Assembly: GCF_964340395.1 (NCBI RefSeq)
Contig: NC_135566.1
Span: forward strand, 11,036,501-11,100,500
Direction: 5' to 3'
Source of the DNA: Glandiceps talaboti
Lineage: Eukaryota > Hemichordata > Enteropneusta > Spengelidae
DNA: 64,000 bases
How positions within the stretch are numbered: position 1 is the first letter of the stretch; each line of letters begins with the position of its first letter. The notes below the pieces were generated by a model, which did no database searches, was not told the origin of the DNA, and saw only the letters and a program-made list of their open reading frames with translations. Positions 34,101 to 46,300 of the stretch are shown here, one piece after another. The translations under genes were made by a program, and so were the position numbers.

Positions 34101-34678
34101 GTCTGGGTAACCGAGACTAGAGAAATTGAAATAAACATTCCGTTCAATGTGTACTTGTAAAATATACAATGTTGAGTTTGATCGAAGACAATTTTTATGA
34201 TAAATTGGTTCCAAATTGAAATAAAAATGTACTATTCCCTGTACAAGTTACATATGTTCAAACTCAATAGAAAATAAATAACGGCAGTGAAAAAGTTGTA
34301 CAAGTTTACCACAATACTGGCTGATAAAACTATTGGGAGTATTTGGGCACTTCATTCTTTTACATTGTAAAACCCTGCAATTAGGCTGCTGTACGGCAAC
34401 AATTCAATAAATATGGAGAAAATTACAACTTAAAAATCCCAAGTTCATGAGATAGACTGGAAGAACTGGTCACTAGAAATTCTAAATCTAACGTACATTT
34501 ACAATTGAAATGTTGACATCTATCCCTGATAACACTAAAATGAGTAGTCATGGCTTACCTCAAATACTGACAACTTTGTCCTTGAGGGTAAGGTTGGAAT
34601 TCAAGAACTAACACAACACATACTTAGAGAAAACTCATCCATCAAACTTTGGCATGGATGCAATTCTTTTTCTTGTCA
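31131..34678. other. Intergenic region between PHKG and KMT5A
   Basis: No exons recognised. It holds the reverse copy of the 5.9-6.4 kb repeat (32470-32790), a rearranged M1 relative (32780-32998), an H1 right-end fragment (33001-33056), a G-rich run near 32150-32180, and the presumed 3' UTR of KMT5A immediately left of 34679. Confidence 0.5.
32470..32790. mobile_element. Interspersed repeat, reverse copy of 5850-6400
   Basis: Contains the reverse complements of segments seen at 5850-6085 and 6300-6400 (for example GTATGCACTGAGGGGTTTGC). It lacks the palindromic insert. No coding potential. Confidence 0.6.
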
Positions 34679-37600
34679 TCATGAGGAAAGCCATGGATGG
34701 GCAGCTAAGGATGTTTTACTTCTATCACCATAGTCATAGAGAAGTTCTTCATTAATTTGTATGTCACGTTTTGCTACTAGTATCAAGTATGGCGTATCAT
34801 TAATTCCTATTTTTCTTGTCATACAGTTAGCTTCTGTTTTACTATGGTTAATGAGTCTACCAAGACGTCCAGATTCGGCAGTTGCATCGATACTGTAAAT
34901 GAAGATATAGCAAGAATTAGTTAATATGTGTAATACAGTACTCAATATTACTGCCACTTACACCAAACATTATTCCAAAGAAACTATAATTCACCATTAA
35001 TTTTATGTATACGTTTACATGGAGTCATCTGGCAAATGTCCCCTGTTCATACTTTATGAACTGTAAAGAGACATTAGACATCTATGTTGTGTGAAACCAA
35101 GCTTTTAGATGACTTACCAGTAACTTTTATCATTGAATGAAAAGTAGTAGATATAGCAACCAATGCTAGGATCAGACTTACCAGTAACTTTTATCATTGA
35201 ATGAAAAGTAGTAGATATAGCAACCAATGCTAGGATCGCCAGCATATTTCTGTTCTCTTTCTTTGGCTGTTTGTAGATCTATCAAGTCACCTGCATACTC
35301 TATTACAAAGTCTCCTTTCTTGAATGCCTTGGTTGCAACAACTCCTCGGCCTTTGCCTTCAAATTCTTTGACCTATGACATACACAGTGTTAAATATATG
35401 AAATAATATGTATCAAAAAGGAACACAGTGGAATACAAGAGAGGGTATTTCGCATTGGTTCCAAACTCAGAGAGTAGAACATTTAATGATGATTTCTTCC
35501 ACAGGGACATTAAATACTATTACTGTTCACCCATGTTTTTTTTTACAAAAGGAATTGAATTATACAGAAATTAGCCACATCTTTGCAAACGTGGAAATAC
35601 AATTTACATGACAGTGAAATAGACCTTTTGGAGACCATTTCATAGATGACTGAAGATAAATATTGCCAAAACACATTAACGTAATGATAATTGTAAAAAA
35701 GGAAACTACTTTACAATGTCAATCAGACCAGCTGTCAAAATTATCATTAAAACTTGAAAGGTTATAATCAAACTTACTGCTAAACCTTCTTCGCTTCGAG
35801 ATAAAATAGCCTCTTGTATATTTTTCTGTTTTTCTGCCTGTATGTAAAAGAAAAGTATTACTTTAGAGTGAAAGACTTCTTTGTTCTTTTTTGCAACTTT
35901 AACTTTTTTGACTCATTCCTTCAAGACAACCAATCCCTAGACATGTGCAGTGTTCATTAAGTTGTATCGTTGTTAGTCCATAAGGTACATCATGACGGGG
36001 CGCCCTCACACATTGGAGGCCGGTGAGGCAGTGTGACACAATGTATAGTCTATATTGTTGTTTACAATGTATATATGGTAAACTGTGTAAACGACTAGAA
36101 GTCAAGATTAAAAAATCATGATTTTGACTTCTTGTACTGACAATGGACAAAATAAATGAGATTTTATAAAGAACAACTGCGACACTAATTGTGATGAAAA
36201 AAAGACTTTTCTGTTTGTTTGTTTGTCTGTTGCTGTATGCAAATGAAAGTTGTCTTTGGTTTACTGATATGCTAATACTGAATGCATGTTTCACGTTTGT
36301 CCAACATAGTTCATTACAATTGTAAATACCAAAACATGAATTGGACAGTTAAATATAGTTACTTTGAAATGTTAAACTGGCAATGAATGTGGCATTTCGA
36401 TCCATCTAATACGGTCCTTGGTCATGCAATGATTTAATCATTCAACGTTAATACTATCTCTCATCGATTGCATGACCAAGGTCTGTAATACTAGTAGACA
36501 GATCAAAATGTTGCATTCAATTCAAATTTACTATTCCAAAGTAACTATATTTTACTGTCCTATCAATTCTTGGAACCACAAACAATATATTCTCCATGAA
36601 TCAAATTCTGAATGAATACAACAATCACTAGCTTTAGGGTTGAACCATGTAACAATAATAAACACTATTCTATACCTCTATGTCTGATTTGCATTTCCTG
36701 GCACTTCTTCTGACGGGAAAGTAATCTTTTAGGGTACTCGTCTGTGTGACAGTTTTGTTACCCCTGTAATTACAGAATAAGAGAAATATTGCATACATGT
36801 AAGTACACAAGCAGAATACTAGAAATTTAAATGCATGTTATTATGTACACAGTTCTAATAAATTTAAGCACTTTGAGTCTTGTTGTATCTGTTGAGGCTT
36901 ATGATTCAACCTAATGAAGCTCAGTTAGTAATCAAAGTTTTCAATGATGTTTAATACGCAACCGAATGTACCCTCATCATGATTATCAAAAATGAATGAG
37001 ATTTCTTGTATACAACTGTTACCCTGTGGTTTTGTTCTGGATTTATCAGCATGCACAACATTTCAAATACTTTCAGTCAGTGTTGGATGTTTCTGCACTA
37101 CTGGTTATAGTGATGGAACACATGTATAATCTGAGTATCATTAACCACTTCATTAAGATATCAAAAATAATCAAAAAATATTTTGAAATGCACAATATAT
37201 GTTACCTTTTACTCCTACTTTGTGATGATGCAGACTTTGACTTTGTGGTCTTGGTTTGCTGTACCCTCCTTCTTGCTTTCTTCCCTTTCACACCTTGAGC
37301 TGTAGCTTTAGTTTCTGTCTTTTCCAGAGGTATGTCAGTTGCCTTGGCTGCACCTAGACAAAGAGTAATAACAACCTGGTAATCTCTTGTCTTAAGTTTT
37401 ACATAATTTTGTTAATCATAAGTTTATAAGGCAGCACTAGAAAGGCAAGACTATCTGTCTCTATTAAACTGATGTGAAAAATAAATTGGCAAAACAGAAA
37501 TAATTCTAATAAGAACAATCCAGGCGATTGGGGATTTTGAATTTTTATTTCCTCATCACGATGGGGAAATACCAGATTCAAAACCTCCATTAACGTGGAT

Positions 37601-39667
37601 TCTTGGCTGGTCTGTCATATGTTTCTGAACAAATGAAGTGAATCTTTTGGACAATCAAAATGTTTAATTCTGTGTTGTAGTAAGTCTTAGTGGCAGCAAG
37701 GATGGTATGTCCCCAAGGAGAGGATGGTATATCACCACAGAATTGACAAAGTATAAAAGGTTGTACCATCATCAAGCCATGTGAGGGGTAATAATTGTAC
37801 ATGACACTGTGTGATAAAGAACTCGTTAGACTTGACGAAGGACATTTAGTTTCTAATACATTTGTACTGTAAAGTATGTTTGTGAAAGTACTTGGTGTGT
37901 GTTCTAATTACCTCCTTCATCTATTTCTTTGCTTGACTCAGTGTTGTCTTTGTCCTCCGATGAAGATTTCATGTGTCTGCCTGGGAGTTTTTCTTTTCCT
38001 TGTTGTGTTTGAGGACTCTTGGGAAAAAACCTAGTAATTTGGGAATCTTTGGATGGAGATTTCATGTTGGCAGCACCCTGGATGAAAATTAATAAACTAA
38101 AAATTAACAAACCTGAAAACAATTTGATGACAAAACACCTTCTCAAAGAGAAAGACACATTATTTATGTTTTCCTATGGCATTTAACATAAGAACAGAAC
38201 AATTCCTTTAGCATTACATACTTACAATACAGTATACTTGGTTTATTAAAGAGAATATATCTCAATCTGCAATAAAGTAAGGGACAATCGATCACACAAT
38301 GTCACCACACAAGCTCAATGAACGAACTTTGTTCATTTTGGGAGAGAGGGTCTGGCATCAATATAATCGCTGAACATCATTTTAGCACTTCTAACTAAAT
38401 TTCGAAAACTTTAACGCCCTCAATGATAACAGGTTCTGTATTTGCTACTGAGATGTTGATAAGTTGATTAAAATTCACTTCTAATATGACGAGATACAAT
38501 GCTGGATTTCCAGTAGTGTTTTACATGTAATGTGTTTATGGTTTACATCATATAGAAATGTGATGCCACACTTGTGAACATTTGCTTAGGGGGAGGGGGT
38601 TCTGTCCTAAACAAATAAAGTTGTTTATTGAGCTTGTGTGACATTGTGCAATGGTCCCTAAGTGTTCTCTCCTATCACTTGATTACTATACTATACATTG
38701 AAATGCTAACGAGAAATATGGCTGATGACATGCAGCTGGGGTAAAATCAACCTCATCTTTGTTCCCCTCCAGCTCTGCAGTCTATATCTCATTCATATTT
38801 CAGTATCTATGTTAGCTGCAATGATTGTATCAAATTTTGTTTCTTAACTTTTTTTTATTGTTCCAGTGATTACACTCAAAAATAATGAACAGCTTAGAAA
38901 CAAAACATGAATGCTACAACCAATACAGCTATATGTATGTCATCCTAACCCAAATGTTGTGATCAAATCTTTATCATTTCAACTAGTAACCATAAATCCT
39001 AGATCTTGGCGGGGACCCTCCAAGACCTATGGTTAAATAAAGATATATCACTGCAAGTCAACACTTAGTATAATAGTAGTAGGCAAAAACACGAAACAAA
39101 TCTTCAGATACACCATAGAGTCTAGACCCTCGGGTCTATGGACACACACACACACACAAATAAAAAAATTTACAGAATAGCAGTTCTTCCTAAATGAAAT
39201 GACTTTAAAAAGATAAAATTTGTATAATTTGTTTCTATTAAGTGCTGCATATAATTTATAAATAGAAGAATATGAAACATCTGACAAGACTTTCTCCATA
39301 GTTGGTACATAGTAAAGCTTGTAAGTTGTACCTTGTAGGGTGTCGACGATTTTATAACATCTGTCTCGTCCACTTTCGATTTGGGGTTACTGACCTGAGG
39401 ATCCTTTTCTGTAAGATATTACACAATGTTGTGAGTTTAGATTACATCATTTAAGTGTCGCACGTACTGCCTGTTTTCCTGAACGGTAAGAATTGAAGAC
39501 TATTTCACGAATTTCGACGCATTGTTGTGTCGCCGGGTGATACATGGGAATGTAATATTGTTATACAACTTGCGAGGACGAGCCTCACTATACGGGCAGT
39601 TACAGCAAACATATTGTAACTGTTCATTGTTAGCTTTACTTTCGGTGCAAAACTTACCTCCAGCCAT
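34679..39667 (-). CDS. KMT5A: Histone H4-K20 monomethyltransferase SETD8/PR-Set7 (8 coding exons)
   Basis: Nuclear enzyme that monomethylates histone H4 lysine 20. Exons 5' to 3' on the minus strand: 39658-39667, 39332-39408, 37912-38077, 37206-37353, 36676-36763, 35778-35837, 35182-35372, 34679-34892. All are GT-AG and phase-compatible; the product is 317 residues. The N-terminal half is Lys/Ser-rich and low complexity. YFPVRRSARK at about 148-157 corresponds to the vertebrate DFYPVRRSSRK segment. The SET domain runs from about 184 to the end, with GKGRGVVATK, the cysteine-containing SYCIDAT junction, GRLGRLINHSK (NHS at 262-264) and ELLYDYGDRS (Y299, Y301). The C-terminal AHPWL matches the family. 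A 64-bp duplication doubles the donor of the seventh exon (separate entry). It faces RILPL head to head across about 700 bp. Confidence 0.95.
35111..35237 (-). repeat. KMT5A: 64-bp tandem duplication covering the 3' end and donor of KMT5A exon 7
   Basis: Unit 1 (35111-35174) and unit 2 (35175-35237) are identical over their shared length. Each has 57 bp of exon-type sequence plus the donor TTACTG|GTAAGT. On the minus strand the proximal donor (exon edge at 35182) keeps the frame to the last exon. The distal donor (exon edge at 35118) would add 64 nt and read TGG then TAA at once, ending the protein inside the SET domain, before NHS and the final tyrosines. Confidence 0.95.
35974..36050. mobile_element. 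MITE-like element, family M1, shortened copy 3
   Basis: Contains GTACATCATGACGGGGCGCC and GGAGGCCGGTGAGGC, with TAGTC-type ends. It lies in a KMT5A intron and the middle is deleted relative to other copies. Confidence 0.6.
36333..36575. mobile_element. Palindromic foldback element in a KMT5A intron
   Basis: The left arm contains GAATTGGACAG, AAATATAGTTACTTTG and CCTTGGTCATGCAATGAT. The right arm has the inverses ATTGCATGACCAAGG, CAAAGTAACTATATTTTACT and TGTCCTATCAATTC. The two halves meet near 36445. No coding content. Confidence 0.7.
38277..38661. mobile_element. MITE-like element, family M2, copy 3
   Basis: Starts GTAAGGGACAATCGATCACAC and ends TGACATTGTGCAATGGTCCC. It lies in the KMT5A intron between exons 2 and 3. 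Confidence 0.7.
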
Positions 39668-40375
39668 CAAGAAACAACCTGGTAAACAGAAAATAGTAAA
39701 GATTGTCTTTCGTTTGGTAGGGACGCAAAAGTTTGTGTGTTGTTGAATGGGTCCGCGTCCGAGGGGTTTTAAAATCGTTTGACTGCTTCTGATTGGCGGA
39801 GAGCGGAGATCCCCTGAACGTTTTACTATTGCGATGTTTGATTGGATATTCTTCAAAAGGAAGACATGCTTCGATTGGATAGAAAAATCTAGGTATAGGT
39901 CAAAGGTTACCATCTGTACAAATTAATTCTGTCTTGCAGACACACAATGTAAATATAGTGGTATTATACTAGCTCATATTATTGCTAGATTTGACGATGA
40001 ACTGTTTAGACGTCACTACTTAACATGAACAACTTGCTGCCGTGTAACAGATGGGATGTTCATTTTCAAATGAAAGCAAATTCCTAGTAAACCACACGCA
40101 TTCTAGATCCTGTGTATAATGTACGTGTTTATAATATTGAATACGGCTCAGCTAACTCTCAGACCATCGCACTGTGACGGTGTCCTCCTACACAGTGGTC
40201 AAAAGTCACCTGAGGGTGGCGTCGTATCATGTGATATATAGTAACTCACCTGTCAAAGCCTCAGTCAGCGGCAAAGGGTATTTGAGACGACGATTCTACG
40301 TGCGTTTGTAGGACAACAATGGTATTTGTTTGAAATCAGATAAACTTATAACTTTATCCAAGTACAGAAGTCAAA
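39668..40375. promoter_or_regulatory. Bidirectional promoter region between KMT5A and RILPL
   Basis: The two start codons are about 708 bp apart, pointing outward. On the KMT5A side the plus strand shows ATTGG at 39792-39796, 39841-39845 and 39874-39878. These are CCAAT boxes read on the minus strand, spaced 49 and 33 bp, 125-211 bp upstream of the KMT5A ATG. The segment is locally richer in CpG than its surroundings. At 40160-40240 there is a degenerate M1-like fragment. No TATA box is obvious. Confidence 0.55.
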
Positions 40376-43300
40376 ATGGCGGAGTGTACTGTCGTAGAAG
40401 TCTACGAAATTGCAGCTTCGATCGGTAAAGAACTCGAAAAACTTATTGACACATACGGTGGAGATGCCGTGTCGGAGTTGATGCCAAAAATTATCATTAG
40501 CCTTGAAAAGTTAGAAGCAGTCACGAAGAAAAATGAAAACCATAACACAGACGTGGACGAACTAGTAGTTAAATTCGAAACAGTACAGAAAGAAGTGTTG
40601 TTGAATCAAGAGGAAAGGGTCAGGTTAACAAAGGTATACATCAACTTTAATTGTTTTTACATTTGTGAGTGGTAAAAATCTTCTAAAATTAATGTATTTG
40701 ACTGCAATTTTTCAAATATATGATAGGGTTTTGACAATTCTTACATTGTAATATCTGTTCAACTTTAAGTTACATCATAATTATTTCATTTTTTGAAAAT
40801 TAATCTTAGTTATACCATAATGAAGACTTTGTTTTAAAAATATTCACAACTCAAGAACGTGAAAGTGAAAGTATTAAAGAAGATATAGAAAAGAATATAT
40901 ATAAAGAAAGAAATATACATAACAACAAAGTGGAAATTTTATGAGTGTGACTGGTTCTTAAAATAGAATACAATAGTAGTACTGTTACTTGGGGATTTCT
41001 TCTCTTTTTTTCCAGGAAGTACAAGACAATGAAGAGAAATGGAGAGACGAAGCCAAGGAACTTTTACAGATGATAAGTTCCCTTCAAGCAGAAAATGATG
41101 ATTTGAAACATAAAGTGTCAGCACAAGCTGGAGCTGTCACTAATGAAATGGGTCAGTAAGAAAGCTATGACAATTTTGTTGTAGTTATTTTAGTTATTTA
41201 GGTCATTGATTACAGTATGAAAATGTACAATGCACTTATTCACTGGATAGTAGAAGGGAAAACAAGGGACATACAGAAAGTGATACATGTAACCACAATA
41301 AACTGTTTACCTTTCACCATTTGTATGTATGTATGTATGTATGTATGTATGTATGTATGTATGTATGTATGTATGTATGTATGTATGTATGTATATATGT
41401 ATACCATTGGTGTTGCAGTGTACAGTCATTGAGAGGTTTTAGGACCAGGTTATTTGGCAATATCACAATAACATATAGGGAATTAAATAGTCTGTTGAAA
41501 CTGGTTCATTGACAGACGTTGGGGAGTCTCTTTCTAACATCTGTGGTTAAATTAATGCCTAAAAAAACACATACTAAATGTAAATGACCAGTCATTAAAA
41601 TTCTTTGAATTACTTAAATCTTACTTTTGACAGTTAGACACACAAATCAATGACAGTGTGACCATATGTGATAGTATTTGTCAGTAAATGTGTATGTGTT
41701 TATTTACTGTGTTCGTATATAATGACATGATTTGAACTCTATGCTCTCCAGGGAGTTGAGGAAGTATAAAGGACCATTGTGCTGTTATAGATCTGTACCA
41801 GGGTAATAATTGTAAAGCACTTTGAGCACAGAGTAGGAAAACCCTATATAAAAAGTTACATTAAGATTATTATTTGTCAATCAGTCAATTATAATCAACA
41901 GAATCAGGTTTATTGTCCACTTGAACACATACAATAAGTTACAGATCGTGACGAGTTGTCATAAAAAATATTCATAAACAGCTGATATTAGTGTGGAATA
42001 TTTTTTTACCAATATTTATTTGTCTGTGACAAATTTAAGATTTAAAATAGAAAAAAAGAAGTATATTTATTTGCAAATAATTTCAGATGCACACTTTATG
42101 TGGAAAATGTTTCCTACATCATACCTGTTTTTATTATTTTTGAGGAGAGGAATACTCTGTGCAAAGGGAGAAAGGATCCCACAAATATATTTTGATTATA
42201 TGACCTTTAACCCTAGTGTCAGATAGTTTCTAAATAAGGCAATACAGCTGTGCACTGAATAAAATCCAATAAAGTCCCTGTTTACTGTGACATAAATTAT
42301 TTCTTAAATATTGGAATTTTTGTCTAATTATTATATATATTAGGTTTGTGTATAGAATTCCACATTGTCAATGAAGGATGAAATTGTTATCATTTGATGA
42401 CCAGGAGTGAATATCTCTATAATCAACCACAACTGTAACTATTTATATATAGGGACAAAGTCTGGGTTCATTGTAGCTGAGAAATTCTTTCCTGATATTT
42501 GCTGTCTGCCTCCACCTTGTAGTCTTAATGGTCAATAACAGTTATGGTATGTCATTGATCAAAGCAAAAAACAAGCACATCAAAACTGTAATAAACAAAT
42601 TACATGGTTGGTCACAGACAAAGCACATACATAAAAAGAGTTAAATAAACAAGTTACACTGATTCTAATGCCATGAATGTCAGTAGTGTACACATAAATC
42701 AATGAATTATAAACACTAATATGATATTCAAACCGCTTATTTTTATTTTTGGATACCCCTTTTCAGTAAAGATTTTTAAGTTTCAGTTACACAGGTATCT
42801 AACCTGTTAGAATATACCAATGATAAGAAATAACATTCAGTCAGATGGCTATTGTTGACTATTAATTTTTCAAAGCACCATAAACTTTGGCCTTTACAAC
42901 ACTCTAATCTGTCTTTGAACAACTGTAATTGCAAATTTGTTTTTTAAATTCAAAAGACATTTCAAGGACAGTAAAATTTATTGTGTTTAGCAAGAATGAA
43001 ACATACAAAACAAAACGGTAGCACATACAAACAGAACAGTATAGTTTGATGGGACAATATGGGTAGTGTAACTTTGATAATACGGTACATTATATTCAAC
43101 TAAATCATGACATGTCTTGCATGCCGTTTACACATCTCATAAAATTACATGACTATTTTTGACACGTGTGTCCAGGGTAGAATTGTAATTGAAACTAAAC
43201 AAACGGATTGGAAGTCTAGCAAATGCAATTTTATGAAATATAATCTCTAGTCTGTTTGATTTATGACGGGTGTTAATTCAAGCTGAGCATAAAACAATTG

Positions 43301-46300
43301 CTTTTGTAATGGAGAATGAAGGACATATGATTCAATAATACCGTGATGGTAATCTTACATTGTAATTCCATTGTAATCAGATTTAACTATGGACAAATGG
43401 TATCTCTGAACAATTAAGCAGAAAATGGTTGTCATTCCCAAAGATTTATTCACATAGATGTTCATAACAATAATCGCGAGGAATTATATGAACAGATGTG
43501 AACTGTTATGCAAATTTTTTTGTCAATACCAAGTAGTCCTGATTTTGAAGCAGTCAACTAAATTACAAAATGCAAAAAATTGAAATATTTAATGTGAAGT
43601 AAGATAAGTTATTTTTTTATTGGCAATAGATTTTCTGTAATTCCCAGCTGTGACATGTGACATGCAAGCTGTGATGCTACTTGAAATCTCAAAATGTATC
43701 TCTATAGCTGTTTAAACAGTATAGACACAACGAAGAGATCTGATTGTGTGGTGACCATTGCATACACATGTACATGTATTAATTAATAAGAACAGATTTA
43801 CATTATTATATTACAGTCACCTTAATTAAAAATCAAATGTTTTAATAAAGGTACTAATTTTGAAAATAACATTCACAATGAATGTCATGATCATAGCTAC
43901 ATTACAAATACAATAGCACAGACCTATATTGGCACAACAGGCTAAATAACTTCCTCAACTCCCTTGGGACCATACATGTACAATCCATTGCAGCCTCTGT
44001 AATTAGGATTGAATTATTGGCATGGCAACCTCTGTCCTAAAAGGTCCCCATTTATAGAGCTAGGTCTACTGTTATATACCAAATTTGTGTAAAACTTCTA
44101 CTCTACAAGAGAAAGAAGATGTTTTGCATTAATTAGTTTTAAGTTAGTTTGAGAAGTGTCATTGACAAAGAGGAGTATAATTAACACATTAAAATCAATT
44201 AAAATTTAATTAATGAAAATGAATTGAAAAGAGATGCAATATAGAAAATGTATCATGCTTCTAATTGTCCTTATAAGAATGTTTAAGATTTCATTGAACT
44301 TTTAGTAAACCTGCATCTTTGAAAGGGCACAGTGAATATAACACAAGTTTTTACATTGCTCGAGTCTAACCTTTGAATAAAAAAAAGATTTTTGACGTCT
44401 CAAATATTATGTTTTTGTTTTATTTTCAGCCAAGGCACAGGAAGATCACAAAGTAATGTACAAACTAAAGGAAGCTGTGGACAGGCAACGAGATGAGATT
44501 AGAGCAAAAGACAGAGAACTGAAACAAAAAACATTGGATATTGAAGCTGTAAGTGTTGTGTTCATGAAATATGAGACATGTTTTGTGTACATTCTACCCT
44601 ACTTTGTGTAAGCCGTTTCACATGTCTACCCAGATTTCATGAATGATGCCTACAATGAACATGAAAAGTAACGAAATACCACTTTCTTCCTCTCTGGTTT
44701 TCATATTAATTTGAAAATGTTAAATGCAGTTTTGGGCATATTGAACTAATGTTTACTGCAACGAATATGTAGTTAATAAACATTCATGAACTATTTATTC
44801 ACTCAGATATAAAGTTACATGTAGATAGATCTAGAATACATCTGAATTACAAACACAAATTATCAAAAATAATTGATGTTTACGAATACAAGATAAATCC
44901 TTGTGAAAAATGACATGAAACATAATACTGTCAGCTGATAGGATATTTGAAAGCTCAAATAACAAAACAGGCAAAATTACAGAAAGAAAAAAAGACTTGT
45001 CAAAGAATTTCACCCACTTGCTCTGAATTCCTGCCGCAGTGCTCTACCAGCTAAGGCCATGAAATACAAATTACTGTCATATTAATTAACACATTGTTTT
45101 TTAGACATACAGGTTGCAAACTGTATTTGATTTGATGTACATTTTCACCTAGTATAATCAGAAAAATAATTTCACTCTTTTTTACAGCTTCAGTCACAAA
45201 TTGAACGATTGGCCCGAATTAATCACGATTTAAGAAGAAAACAAACTCTGGTTCAAAACCAAGCTACTAATCTAATCGACCAGAAAGTTGAACTTGAAGC
45301 AAGGATACAGACTCTACAACAAGAGATTGATCAACAAGATATTGAAGATGGTGCACTTCAAATGGTAGGTTATGAATAATTACTATATAGTGTTTGTGTG
45401 CTTGTTTGAAAGTAGACGGACACAGTAACTGTCTCAACCATGTTTCCGTTCGAAAACGTATAGCTTCCTTCCACAAGCATGAAACAAATATGGCTAATTA
45501 TAGAAGAAAAAAAATCACAACTGTTTATCATTAATTGACTAATTTTTGATGGTGGATACATAACATACATGACATGTGCATTCTAAATCTCTGAAGTGAA
45601 TCATTTCACACTGTCACTGTGTTTATGGTCTGTACCAGTTCCGTAATACCGTAATGATGAACTGTTCCAGCGTTTACAGTCTGCTAAAACAGTTGCTGAG
45701 TCTGTAATGGTTCCCTTTGAATAGACTGACAAACTGAGAGAGTATGTGGCTGTGAATGTAACTAAGCTATTTGTCTTTGACCAATGATGTTTGCCTCCTC
45801 TCAGTTGCATAAAACTCATTTTCAAACAATTTAATTACAATGTACTATCAATTTGTGCACATAGATTTAATACAAACTTTAATTATTTTGCAGTTTTCAT
45901 TTAATTTGATACCTGCATCAAATCCACAATACTGTTACATACACTACTAGTACTCACAAGTTTTCATTAAGTTCTACAAAGCTACATAGCCATCTATAAT
46001 TGGATAATACAGTATCAGGATTTTCAAGTTTGATACTAGGAACAACTGTCAGATATACTTGGCAGTGTTATATAAAAATAATCATGGCAACTTTGCGAAG
46101 AATGTAATGATAAGTAGGGCAACTGTGTACAAAAAACATGTGAAACTTAAAGGCCTATGATTCAATCCCAGGTTATCACATTTAGTCATTTTTTCTGCAT
46201 TTTAAAATATATCTATCATAAGTACTTACTGAATATGTACTCCTAACTCTTACCATCACTACCTTTTGGCAGAACTCACACCTTGTATGTTGACATCATA

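Noticed and set aside
41155-41160. Alternative donor GTAAGA at the end of RILPL exon 2
   Set aside because: It looks stronger than GTCAGT at 41152 but would put the next exon out of frame, losing the conserved coiled coil.
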